This document shows positions 40,519-48,467 of a stretch of DNA of 64,000 bases, piece after piece. The position numbers were made by a program, and so were the translations under genes. Location: NCBI GenBank assembly GCA_002424605.1, contig DIKQ01000013.1, positions 124,001 to 188,000 on the forward strand, in the 5' to 3' direction. The stretch is from Cloacimonetes bacterium UBA5614 (GTDB lineage: Bacteria > Cloacimonadota > Cloacimonadia > Cloacimonadales > Cloacimonadaceae). Numbering within the stretch: the first letter of the stretch is position 1; the number at the start of each line of letters is the position of its first letter. Below the pieces are notes generated by a model that was given only the letters and a program-made list of their open reading frames with translations, was not told the DNA's origin and did not search any database.

Positions 40519-42663
40519 ATGAAAATTACGCAACGATTAGTCGTTCTGTTTCTAATCGTATCGCTGTCATTTGCTGTCCTGATTTATCTTTTCTTCCAGA
40601 TTAAAGAGCTGGAAGGGAAGCTCTACAGTCAGGCAGATGCCCTGCAGCGCAGGCAGATAATCAATACATTCATTGAAGTGAATAAGAATGACTTCATGCG
40701 CACAGTAGATGACAGGGCGATTGATGACGAAATGGTCAGCTATGTCAGGTCCCGGAACCTGACCTGGGCAAACCAGTCCCTCTATCGCCTGATAACCAGG
40801 AACGACTTTGACCTGGTGCAGGTTTATGACACCTCAGGGATGGCAATCTACAATGCCATTTCCGGTTTGGCTCCTGAGCTTGCCAATTTCAGGATGACTC
40901 CCGAGTTCTTTGAATACCTGCGGAGAGACAAGCGCAAGTATTTCACGGAACCCTGGAAGCAGATGCATATGCAGATGGGTGCCTCCACCATACATCTGGC
41001 GGCGGATTCCACCCGCCAGGGGAGTTTCCACGGCTATCTTGTCCTGGGTAAACTCTGGAGCGTATCCAACCTGAACGACTTTTCCACCACTCTGGACTAT
41101 AATATCCGTTTTTATGATACAGAACCATCTTCACTGCCCATCAGCCCTTTCTTTAATGTAAACATTGCCATTCCTTTGCAGGGATGGGACAACCGCCCTG
41201 CCGCCTGGCTGCGGTTCAGCAGCAACAACCCCTTTATAGAGCAATGGCAGTCTTTGGGAAAACAGCTCCTGCTGGGAATTCTGGCGTTTACCCTGGTCTT
41301 TCTGGTCTTGCAGTTTGCCCTGCTCTCGTCCTGGATACACGCTCCTCTCCGCCTGATTTCCAATAGTCTGCGAACCGGCAATCCCGAACTGATTGAGCCA
41401 CTCACCAGGAAAAGGAACGAATACGGCGAGATTGCAAACCTGATTAAGCGTTTCTTTGAGCAAAACCACCAGCTAAGAACTGAAATGGAAGAGCGCCGCA
41501 AGACCGAGATTATGCTGCGCCAAGTGCAGAAGATGGAGTCCATCGGCACATTGGCTGGCGGCATTGCCCATGACTTTAACAACATCATCACCATCATTTC
41601 CGGGTATGTGGCGCTTGCCTCAGGCAAGACAAAAGCTGATTCCGAAGTCAGGACAAACCTGGAAGAGGCCATGACCGCCTGCTTCAGGGGCAAGAAACTA
41701 CTGGAGAAAATCCTCACTTTCAGCCGCCAGACAGAAAAGAATGTTCAGCCCGTGAACTTCAGGATTTTGGTGGAAGAAACCATGGAACTCCTTTCCCAGA
41801 CCATTCCCTCTTCCATAACCATCAAGACCGATTTCAAGTCCCATGCCTATGTTTTGGCAGACCCGACCGAGATGCAGCAGGTGGTGATGAACATTGCTTC
41901 CAATGCATACCAGTCCATGCGCTACCAGGGTGGAAAGCTCAGTATCAGCCTTACTGACGTGAAAGGCAAGGACATCGTCAGAATGGCCCATTCTGCTGAC
42001 CTGAACCAGAAGTATGTCTGTCTCACGGTTTCAGATACGGGCACAGGCATCCCCCGTGAAATCATGGACCGCATATTTGACCCCTACTTCAGCACCAAAG
42101 CGCCCGGAGAAGGCACCGGACTCGGGCTTTCCATCGTGCACGGCATCGTGACGGGCATCGGAGGCCACATCCATATTGACAGCGTTCTGGAGCACGGCAC
42201 CACTTTTTCAGTTTTCCTGCCTGCCACCGCCCTGCGCTCTGTACAGCAGGTTCCTCAAGTGGATATCCTGCCCTTCCGGCATGCCAATATCTATTTTGTG
42301 GATGACGAACCCGCTCTGAACCTACTGTTCAAGGAAACCCTTACGGAAGCCGGCTATGGGGTCAGCACTTTTGATGACGGAGCCAAAGCGTATAAAAGCT
42401 ATACCGAAAACTCCGGAGACTGCGATTTGCTGATAGCCGATATCGCCATGCCGGGGATGAACGGAATCCAGCTTGCCCAGAAATGCCGCCAGATTAATCC
42501 CGACCTGCCGATTATCCTTTATTCCGGATACATTGACCCCACTATCCAGAAATCCTGCCGCGACCTCGCCATCAATAAATTCCTCGTCAAACCCGTGCTC
42601 CCGGACACGCTGGAACATGCTGTCCGCGAGATACTTGCCGGGCAGAAACCCGGGTTGTCCTGA
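40519..42663 (+). CDS. Membrane hybrid histidine kinase with C-terminal receiver
   Basis: The 714-residue sensor has two membrane spans (residues about 8-28 and about 250-275) enclosing an extracytoplasmic domain of about 220 residues. The kinase core has the phospho-acceptor His351 in GGIAHDFNN, NIASNAYQSM (N box), DTGTGIP (G1) and GTGLGLSIVHGI (G2). A complete receiver follows (VDDEP, DLLIADIAMPGMNG, KPV). It is the last gene of the pilus run, 22 bases after the secretin, so it may sense the envelope or surface and control the pilus. Its output partner is not evident. Confidence 0.9.
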   Translation: MKITQRLVVLFLIVSLSFAVLIYLFFQIKELEGKLYSQADALQRRQIINTFIEVNKNDFMRTVDDRAIDDEMVSYVRSRNLTWANQSLYRLITRNDFDLVQVYDTSGMAIYNAISGLAPELANFRMTPEFFEYLRRDKRKYFTEPWKQMHMQMGASTIHLAADSTRQGSFHGYLVLGKLWSVSNLNDFSTTLDYNIRFYDTEPSSLPISPFFNVNIAIPLQGWDNRPAAWLRFSSNNPFIEQWQSLGKQLLLGILAFTLVFLVLQFALLSSWIHAPLRLISNSLRTGNPELIEPLTRKRNEYGEIANLIKRFFEQNHQLRTEMEERRKTEIMLRQVQKMESIGTLAGGIAHDFNNIITIISGYVALASGKTKADSEVRTNLEEAMTACFRGKKLLEKILTFSRQTEKNVQPVNFRILVEETMELLSQTIPSSITIKTDFKSHAYVLADPTEMQQVVMNIASNAYQSMRYQGGKLSISLTDVKGKDIVRMAHSADLNQKYVCLTVSDTGTGIPREIMDRIFDPYFSTKAPGEGTGLGLSIVHGIVTGIGGHIHIDSVLEHGTTFSVFLPATALRSVQQVPQVDILPFRHANIYFVDDEPALNLLFKETLTEAGYGVSTFDDGAKAYKSYTENSGDCDLLIADIAMPGMNGIQLAQKCRQINPDLPIILYSGYIDPTIQKSCRDLAINKFLVKPVLPDTLEHAVREILAGQKPGLS

Positions 42664-42668
42664 TTTTC

Positions 42669-42755
42669 TCCCTGCCTATTGCCCGCCTGATAAGGGAACA
42701 CATCGTGAACCCGGCTCCCGCATTGTTCCCGTATCCTTCCCGTATCAGGCAGGGA
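42669..42755. repeat. Palindromic intergenic repeat, family B, copy 2
   Basis: TCCCTGCC (42669-42676) pairs with GGCAGGGA (42748-42755), and CCTGATAAGGG with CCCGTATCAGG inside. It shares GGGAACACATCG-GAAC and TTCCCGTAT units with 5015-5090. Confidence 0.75.
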
Positions 42756-42800
42756 AGTGTTAAGATGGAAGATTCCGTTAAATGTTACAGGATAATAGGC

Positions 42801-42830
42801 TTGACACATATAGCCCCTCAAAATTTATGG
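42801..42830 (+). promoter_or_regulatory. Candidate promoter of the rpmH operon
   Basis: TTGACA (42801-42806) is followed after 18 bases by TTATGG, a weak -10 box, about 50 bases before rpmH. Confidence 0.35.
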
Positions 42831-42880
42831 ATATTCGCTGGAAATTTTATACGATAAAAACACTAATTTAGGAGAATAGA

Positions 42881-43015
42881 ATGAAACGGACTTATCAGCC
42901 GCACAACCGCAGAAGAAAAAGCGTGCACGGCTTTCGCTCCAGAATGAGCACAGCCAACGGACGCAAAGTACTTGCCCGTCGCAGAGCCAAAGGCAGAAAA
43001 AACCTCTGCGTCTAA
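42881..43015 (+). CDS. rpmH: 50S ribosomal protein L34
   Basis: A 44-residue, very basic protein with the universal L34 pattern: MKRTYQPHNRRRKSVHGF, then RSRMSTANGRKVLARRRAKGR. GGAG precedes the ATG. It is the first gene of the conserved block rpmH-rnpA-yidD-yidC-jag, with rnpA starting 6 bases on. Confidence 0.98.
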   Translation: MKRTYQPHNRRRKSVHGFRSRMSTANGRKVLARRRAKGRKNLCV

Positions 43016-43021
43016 GGTAAT

Positions 43022-43345
43022 ATGCTTCGCCGCATAGTTGATCATGCGGAATACCGGTCATTTACAGATGCAGACAGCTCCTGCCGTCTTCCTCATTTCT
43101 TTGTGCCCGTGCTTTATGACAGGGAAGACAACTTTGCCTTCGGTATCACGATTAGCAGAAAAATCGGTAACGCCGTTGCGCGCAATCTTTTAAAACGCAG
43201 GATAAAAGCCTGGTTTCACAGTAATTTGCCACTGCTGCCCAAGGGTATCAGAATCAACCTTATCGCCAGAACCGGAGCTGCTGAACTTGACTGGACAGAC
43301 CTATGCGGAGAACTGAATCAACTGGTTTTAATGCTCAAAAAATGA
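43022..43345 (+). CDS. rnpA: Ribonuclease P protein component
   Basis: The protein subunit helps RNase P RNA bind precursor tRNA. The 107-residue sequence has the family signature ISRKIGNAVARNLLKRRIKAWF, with the RNA-binding Arg/Lys cluster. It overlaps yidD by 4 bases. Its RNA partner, rnpB, lies at 23567-23973. Confidence 0.95.
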   Translation: MLRRIVDHAEYRSFTDADSSCRLPHFFVPVLYDREDNFAFGITISRKIGNAVARNLLKRRIKAWFHSNLPLLPKGIRINLIARTGAAELDWTDLCGELNQLVLMLKK

Positions 43346-43584
43346 AAGCTGAAGCTTTGACTTTGAAACACCTGCCCAATCAGGTGGCGCTCTTTCTGAT
43401 AACCTTTTATCAGAAGGTGCTTTCTCCTGTCCTGCCTAAAGCATGCAGATTTACCCCCTCCTGCAGCCAGTACGGCTTTCAGGCATTCAGCACTTATCCC
43501 TTTTTCAAAGCGCTCTGGCTGACCATCCGGCGCATTTCGCGCTGCCACCCCTTCCACAGGGGCGGTTATGACCCATTGCCCTAG
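43342..43584 (+). CDS. yidD: Membrane protein insertion efficiency factor YidD
   Basis: The ATG at 43342 overlaps the rnpA stop (ATGA) and gives 80 residues. The signature KACRFTPSCSQYGFQAF ... RISRCHPFHRGGYDPLP includes the three conserved cysteines of the family. It is a small membrane-associated protein that assists YidC-dependent insertion. It lies 10 bases before yidC. Confidence 0.95.
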   Translation: MKAEALTLKHLPNQVALFLITFYQKVLSPVLPKACRFTPSCSQYGFQAFSTYPFFKALWLTIRRISRCHPFHRGGYDPLP

Positions 43585-43594
43585 GAGGCATCAC

Positions 43595-45229
43595 ATGAAC
43601 AAACAAACTATTATCGGTATCCTGCTAATCATTGCTATCTTCCTGCTCAGCGAACAGTTCCTCTGGAAGAAACCCAAGCCCGCACCCGCACCTCAACAGC
43701 AGACAGAACAAACCCAGCCGGAAACTGCTCCCCAAACTGAAACAGAGACCCCGGCACAACCCGGCGGACTGCCGGATTTCTTCTTTGACGGGGATGACCT
43801 CTCCGAAATCAATCACAACATTGTCCTGGAAAACGATTCGCTCAAAATCGTCTTCAGCAGCAAAGGCGCTGTCATCAGGGAAATCTACCTCAAGAAGTTT
43901 TTACTCACGGACAAATCAGTTGTCCAGCTGGTTCCTGCCGGCAAAACCCTCGCCAATACCATTCTGCTCACCGATTCCGGTTCCACTGATTTGAAGAATC
44001 TCACCTTTGATTACAGTGAAATCGAGGAAAACGGGCAGAAAGGCATCCTCTTTTCCTTCACCCCCGAACCGGACAGAATCATTGAAAAGAAATTCGTTCT
44101 GGGAAACAACTACAGCGTAAAGTACAACCAGAAAGTGCACAGCGTTTATCCCATCAACGGGTATTCCATCGAGTTTAATGCAGGCATCAGGGATACGGAA
44201 GACTACCTCAAGGCAAAGACGCGCGACTACAAATTCTTTGCCCAGGTGGACAACCTGCTGAATGCCAAGGACCTTGCCAAACTCAACAAAGGTCCTGTAA
44301 CGCTCAGCGGTAAGACCGAGTGGGCTGCCATCCGCTCCAAATACTTTATCCTTGCCCTCAAGGATATCGAGCCGGTCCTGAGCAATTCTGTCCGTGCCGA
44401 TACCGCCAATGCCAGCCCCGCCTTCACTATGACCACCAAAAGGGACAAATCGTCCATTGACTGGGATGAGGATTTCCTGCTCTATTTCGGGCCTGCCGAG
44501 TTAAACCTGCTCAAGTCACACGGCAGCGGAATGGAAAACATCACGGAACGCGGCTGGTCCTGGTTGCGCTGGCTGGTAAGCATCTTTGCCTGGATACTCA
44601 GTTTTCTTTATAAACTGATACCCAATTATGGCGTGGTAATCCTGATATTCTCCGTCTTTATCAAGATAATCCTGCATCCCTTTACCCACAAGAGCATGGA
44701 TGCCAGCTTAAAGATGCAGAAGATTCAGCCCAGGGTTTCCGCCATTCAGCAGCAGTATAAAAACGACCCCAAGCAGATGCAGATGGAGCTTTCCAAGCTG
44801 TATAAGGAAGCCGGGGCCAGTCCTCTGGGCGGTTGCCTGCCGCTACTTTTGCAGATGCCGGTCTTTTTTGCGCTGTACACTGTCCTGCGTTCATCCCTGG
44901 ATATGCGCCAGGCACACTTTGTCGGGTGGCTCAAAGACCTCTCCGAGCCTGACCCTTACTGGATTTTGCCCATTCTGATGGGTATCTTTATGATTATACA
45001 GCAGCTGATGATGAAGCCCAATAAACAGCAGCTTGAACAAATGGACGAAAAGCAGCAGGCGATGCAACAGAGCCAGAAGATGATGACCTGGATTATGCCT
45101 GTAGCGCTTTTCTTCGTCTTTAAGTCCATGCCTGCCGGACTGGTCCTTTACTGGACTGTTTTCAACATCCTGTCCATCATCCAGCAATACTACCTGCAGA
45201 AACATCTTAACAAAAAGGAAATGCAATGA
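43595..45229 (+). CDS. yidC: Membrane protein insertase YidC
   Basis: YidC inserts and folds inner-membrane proteins. The ATG at 43595 follows AGGAGG and gives 544 residues. There is an N-terminal span (residues about 5-20), a Pro/Gln/Glu-rich linker, the large periplasmic domain of Gram-negative YidC, then the conserved five-span region (WGVVILIFSVFIKIILHPFT-like segment, GASPLGGCLPLLLQMPVFFALY, MPAGLVLYWTVFNILSIIQQYYL). Its stop overlaps the jag start (ATGA). Confidence 0.95.
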   Translation: MNKQTIIGILLIIAIFLLSEQFLWKKPKPAPAPQQQTEQTQPETAPQTETETPAQPGGLPDFFFDGDDLSEINHNIVLENDSLKIVFSSKGAVIREIYLKKFLLTDKSVVQLVPAGKTLANTILLTDSGSTDLKNLTFDYSEIEENGQKGILFSFTPEPDRIIEKKFVLGNNYSVKYNQKVHSVYPINGYSIEFNAGIRDTEDYLKAKTRDYKFFAQVDNLLNAKDLAKLNKGPVTLSGKTEWAAIRSKYFILALKDIEPVLSNSVRADTANASPAFTMTTKRDKSSIDWDEDFLLYFGPAELNLLKSHGSGMENITERGWSWLRWLVSIFAWILSFLYKLIPNYGVVILIFSVFIKIILHPFTHKSMDASLKMQKIQPRVSAIQQQYKNDPKQMQMELSKLYKEAGASPLGGCLPLLLQMPVFFALYTVLRSSLDMRQAHFVGWLKDLSEPDPYWILPILMGIFMIIQQLMMKPNKQQLEQMDEKQQAMQQSQKMMTWIMPVALFFVFKSMPAGLVLYWTVFNILSIIQQYYLQKHLNKKEMQ

Positions 45230-45996
45230 AGCAAATCGACAAAAAAGGAAACAACCTGAACGAAATCATCAGTTCCTTCCGCCGGGAACACAAAATAAAA
45301 GACTGGGAGCTTCAGTATGAAGTCCTCAGCCAGTCTTCCAAGGGCCTTTTCGGCTTGTTTGGAAAGAAACAGGCGACAGTACGTTTTAACCTGCTGAATA
45401 CCGAAGAGCGGGTAAAGATATTTTTGGAACAGCTTTTGACCCATCTTGACATCAGGTATGACAAAATCACCACCAAAACCGAACAAAAAACGGTTTATGC
45501 CACCATCCACAATTCCTCCGACGCCGGATTCCTGATAGGTAAAAACGGCAATATGCTGGAACAGCTCCAGTACCTGGTAAACCGCGTCTTTGAAAACGTG
45601 CGCGACCTCGAACGCATCTATCTGGATACAGAGGGATACCGCCTGCGCCAGGAAGAGGCATTCCTGCGGACTTTCATCCCCATCATCAACAAGGTGAAGA
45701 CCACCGGCAAACCCGTCACCCTTGAACCCATGCCGGCAGGTGAACGGCGCATCATACACAAGTATGTGGAAAGCGAAAAATCACTCAAAACTCTGACCAT
45801 CGGCGATGGCGAAAACAGGCGCATCCAGATTATGCCTGCCGCCCAGGTAAAATCCGAAGCTCCCAAGCCCCGTCCGGAACAGACTCCCCAGCAGCGCGCC
45901 GAGCAGTCCCTGAAAAGGCACAATGCAGCGCATTCTACCGAACGTCCCGCCCGAAAACCGCTCAGGCCAAACAGGGTAAAAGCTCCCAAGCCATGA
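45226..45996 (+). CDS. jag: Jag/KhpB-type RNA-binding protein
   Basis: The 256-residue protein has a Jag-N domain (SSKGLFGLFGKKQATVRF), a KH domain (GFLIGKNGNMLEQLQYLVNRV) and an R3H domain (PMPAGERRIIHKYVES). A basic Pro/Arg/Lys-rich tail follows, longer than usual. It is an RNA-binding regulator linked to cell-envelope growth in other bacteria. It overlaps yidC and the next gene by 4 bases each. Confidence 0.92.
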   Translation: MKQIDKKGNNLNEIISSFRREHKIKDWELQYEVLSQSSKGLFGLFGKKQATVRFNLLNTEERVKIFLEQLLTHLDIRYDKITTKTEQKTVYATIHNSSDAGFLIGKNGNMLEQLQYLVNRVFENVRDLERIYLDTEGYRLRQEEAFLRTFIPIINKVKTTGKPVTLEPMPAGERRIIHKYVESEKSLKTLTIGDGENRRIQIMPAAQVKSEAPKPRPEQTPQQRAEQSLKRHNAAHSTERPARKPLRPNRVKAPKP

Positions 45997-46799
45997 AGCT
46001 TCACCTCGTCTCCGCCGGGCACTACTGGACGGATGCCGGAGCCTTTTTCGGAGTCCTGCCTTACTTTATCTGGCACGACAAAGTAGCCACCGATGAACGC
46101 CAGCGCCTGCAGATGAACCTGAACCTGTTATTGGTGCAGACTGATGGCAGGAACATCCTGGTGGATACAGGCATTGGCAACCGGCTGAACAAGCGCAGGA
46201 AAGAGATATACGACCCCTCGCCTTTCGAGCTTCCCCTCAGTCTCGAAGCCCTGGGGCTGAAATGCACGGACATTACCGATGTCATCCTCACCCATCTGCA
46301 TTTTGACCATGCCGGCGGAATCGTATCCAGCCTGGATGGTGAGGACTATCTGACTTTCCCCGGAGCTGAGTTTCATATCCAGAAATCCGAATGGCATATG
46401 GCGCAGAATCCCGACAAACTGAACAAAGCTGCCTACCAGTTTGACCATCAGCTAAGCCTTTTAGACAGGGAAGGCAGGCTGAACTTCCTGGATGGCGATG
46501 CCGAAATCGCTCCCGGAGTAATGGTCAGGCACACCGGAGGCCACACAGTAGGGATGCAGATTGTGGAAGTGCTGAATGAAGGCACGCCCTACATTTATGC
46601 CGGAGACATCATTCCCACCCGCTTCCATCTCCCGCTTGCCATTACCAGCAGTTACGACGTTTCGCGCCAGGATTCCTATGAAGCCAAGCAGAAGATTTAC
46701 GAAAGGCTTACAAGCGGAAACGGCTATCTGCTGCTGGACCATGACACCCAGGACTGGCAGCTGCCCATCTCCGAAATTCTGCCATTCATCAGCCATTAA
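45993..46799 (+). CDS. Metallo-beta-lactamase-fold hydrolase
   Basis: The 268-residue protein carries the HxHxDH motif (LTHLHFDHAGG) near residues 105-115, a later His in RHTGGHTVGM, the Asp in YAGDIIPT and a C-terminal LLDHD. These are the ligands of a binuclear metal site. A lactonase- or glyoxalase-type hydrolase is likely but the substrate cannot be told. In many genomes mnmE takes this place after jag. A terminator follows 40 bases later and closes the rpmH operon. Confidence 0.88.
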   Translation: MKLHLVSAGHYWTDAGAFFGVLPYFIWHDKVATDERQRLQMNLNLLLVQTDGRNILVDTGIGNRLNKRRKEIYDPSPFELPLSLEALGLKCTDITDVILTHLHFDHAGGIVSSLDGEDYLTFPGAEFHIQKSEWHMAQNPDKLNKAAYQFDHQLSLLDREGRLNFLDGDAEIAPGVMVRHTGGHTVGMQIVEVLNEGTPYIYAGDIIPTRFHLPLAITSSYDVSRQDSYEAKQKIYERLTSGNGYLLLDHDTQDWQLPISEILPFISH

Positions 46800-46838
46800 A
46801 TGATTTAACTGATATCATAACAGACTTATACATCTTTC

Positions 46839-46865
46839 AGAGCCTCATCCGGGGCTCTTTTTTTT
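46839..46865 (+). terminator. Terminator closing the rpmH-jag operon
   Basis: AGAGCC (46839-46844) pairs with GGCTCT (46853-46858) and is followed by eight T. Confidence 0.9.
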
Positions 46866-46886
46866 GTCCACGCTTCCCATGCCTTG

Positions 46887-46982
46887 CCTACTCACATGTC
46901 GCGAAGATGTCCCGAAGCCTCCCGAAGAAAACCCGGTCATCTCCGGGGCATCTTCGGGACATCTCATTAAGGGAGGAGCAGG
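46887..46982. repeat. Palindromic intergenic repeat, family A, copy 3
   Basis: Arms AAGATGTCCCGAAG (46904-46917) and CTTCGGGACATCTC (46952-46965) enclose CCTCCCGAAG and AAACCCGGTCATCTCC, in the same orientation as copies 1 and 2. It lies between convergent genes. Confidence 0.9.
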
Positions 46983-47039
46983 AAACGCCCGTAAAACCGG
47001 GAGGCGCTTTATCAGGAGGGAGTGATTAAAGAGAGGGCT

Positions 47040-48458
47040 TTACTTGCGGGTTATGTCCTTGATATCTATATTGTTACGCTTTGCCCAGTCATAAACTGCC
47101 TGGCGGGAACAGCCCAGGATATCGGCGGTCTTTTGCGCGCCTAAATTACTGATGAGGGTCTTCATCAGGCTTTCCACGGATTTGAAGAAGGAAGTCTTGA
47201 TTGGCTCGTCCTTTCTGGCGGAAGTGCTCCCGATGTAGTAGTCCAGGTCCCTGACAGCTTTGGTTTCGTCAAAATCGGTGTACACGGCTTTGACGATATT
47301 CTCCAGTTCGCGGATATTGCCGGGGAAGGCATAGCTATTTAACTGCTCAAAGAAGGAGCGGGGGACCTCCGGCATCTGCTTGTCGGGATTGTAGTCCCGT
47401 TCATATTCCATGGCGAGTTTCTGGCGGAACATGGGCAGGATGTCCTTTTTCCTCTGGCGCAAAGGCGGGATATTGACCTTCAGCTGGCAAATCCTGTCAT
47501 AGAGGTCGGGCCTGAAACTGCCGGTCCTGATGGCAGCCGTCAGGTCCCTGCTGGTGGCAGTGATGAAGATAACATCTATCCGGACAGGCTTTTCCGAACC
47601 CACCGGCTGGATGACCTTGTCTTCAATGGCGCAGTTTAGCTTCACCTGCTGGGCGGGAGTCAAGGAATCTATCTCGTCAAGGAAACAAAAGCCGCCGCTC
47701 GCCTGCTCGATAATCCCCCTGTGAGTCCTTTCCGCTCCGGTGAACGAACCTTTGATGTGCCCAAACACCTCACTCTCAAACATCGTTTCCGGAATGGCGG
47801 ACATATTCTTGTGGATAAAGGGTTTATCCGCCCTGTTGCTAAAGCTGTGAATCAGCCTTGCGAGTATTTTCTTGCCGGAACCGCGTTCACCCGTGATGCA
47901 GATGTTGCCTCCGCGGTTGGAATAGCGGATGGCTCTTTTGAGGCAGTCCAGCATCTCCGGGCTTTCCACTATGATTTCGTTCATAATTGCAGAAGGCATT
48001 CTGGACCTGACAGTCTGCTCCAGTTCGGCAATGTTGATGGCGGTCCTGACGCGGGAGTCAAATTCGTTCTTGATAGCGGTAAGCCTGGTTTTGATTTTGT
48101 CCTGCACACTGCCCTGGTTGAGAGGCTTGAAAAAGAGGGACACAGCGCCGTTTTCCCAGGCTTCCAGCACCCATCTGGGGTTTTCTTCATTGGTTATCAT
48201 GATGGTCCTGACTTCCGGATACTTCTTCGTAACATGCTTCAGGATATCGAGTCCCTCGCGCTGTGAATCCCCTCCCAGCTTGATGTCCAGGAAGAGGACG
48301 TGAATCAGTTCGTTTTCCAGGATTTCCTCTGCCTCTTTCCAGTTCAGGGCATGGAAGACTTCCGTGCCGGGCGCTTTGATAAACATGCTGAAAAAATCTC
48401 CGACCGTCCTGTCGTCATCCAGCACCAGAACGTTGAATGTGAAACTTACCTGTGTCAT
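47040..48458 (-). CDS. Sigma-54-dependent response regulator (NtrC family)
   Basis: The 472-residue regulator has an intact receiver (LDDD, phosphoacceptor in VLFLDIKLGG, FFKPL). Its AAA+ domain has Walker A GERGSGKK, the sigma-54 contact loop GSFTGA (usual GAFTGA), Walker B GGFCFLDEID and RQRKKDI. The Fis-type helix-turn-helix is QKTADILGCSRQAVYDWAKR at the end. It should activate RNA polymerase with sigma-54 when phosphorylated by the kinase encoded 9 bases upstream. The only good sigma-54 promoters seen here are those of the two pilin genes, which makes them candidate targets. Confidence 0.93.
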   Translation of the reverse strand: MTQVSFTFNVLVLDDDRTVGDFFSMFIKAPGTEVFHALNWKEAEEILENELIHVLFLDIKLGGDSQREGLDILKHVTKKYPEVRTIMITNEENPRWVLEAWENGAVSLFFKPLNQGSVQDKIKTRLTAIKNEFDSRVRTAINIAELEQTVRSRMPSAIMNEIIVESPEMLDCLKRAIRYSNRGGNICITGERGSGKKILARLIHSFSNRADKPFIHKNMSAIPETMFESEVFGHIKGSFTGAERTHRGIIEQASGGFCFLDEIDSLTPAQQVKLNCAIEDKVIQPVGSEKPVRIDVIFITATSRDLTAAIRTGSFRPDLYDRICQLKVNIPPLRQRKKDILPMFRQKLAMEYERDYNPDKQMPEVPRSFFEQLNSYAFPGNIRELENIVKAVYTDFDETKAVRDLDYYIGSTSARKDEPIKTSFFKSVESLMKTLISNLGAQKTADILGCSRQAVYDWAKRNNIDIKDITRK

Positions 48459-48467
48459 GCGTCACCT

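Noticed and set aside
42664..42880. Possible replication origin next to rpmH
   Set aside because: No cluster of DnaA boxes, no AT-rich unwinding tract and no dnaA gene; the space holds a family B repeat and a promoter.
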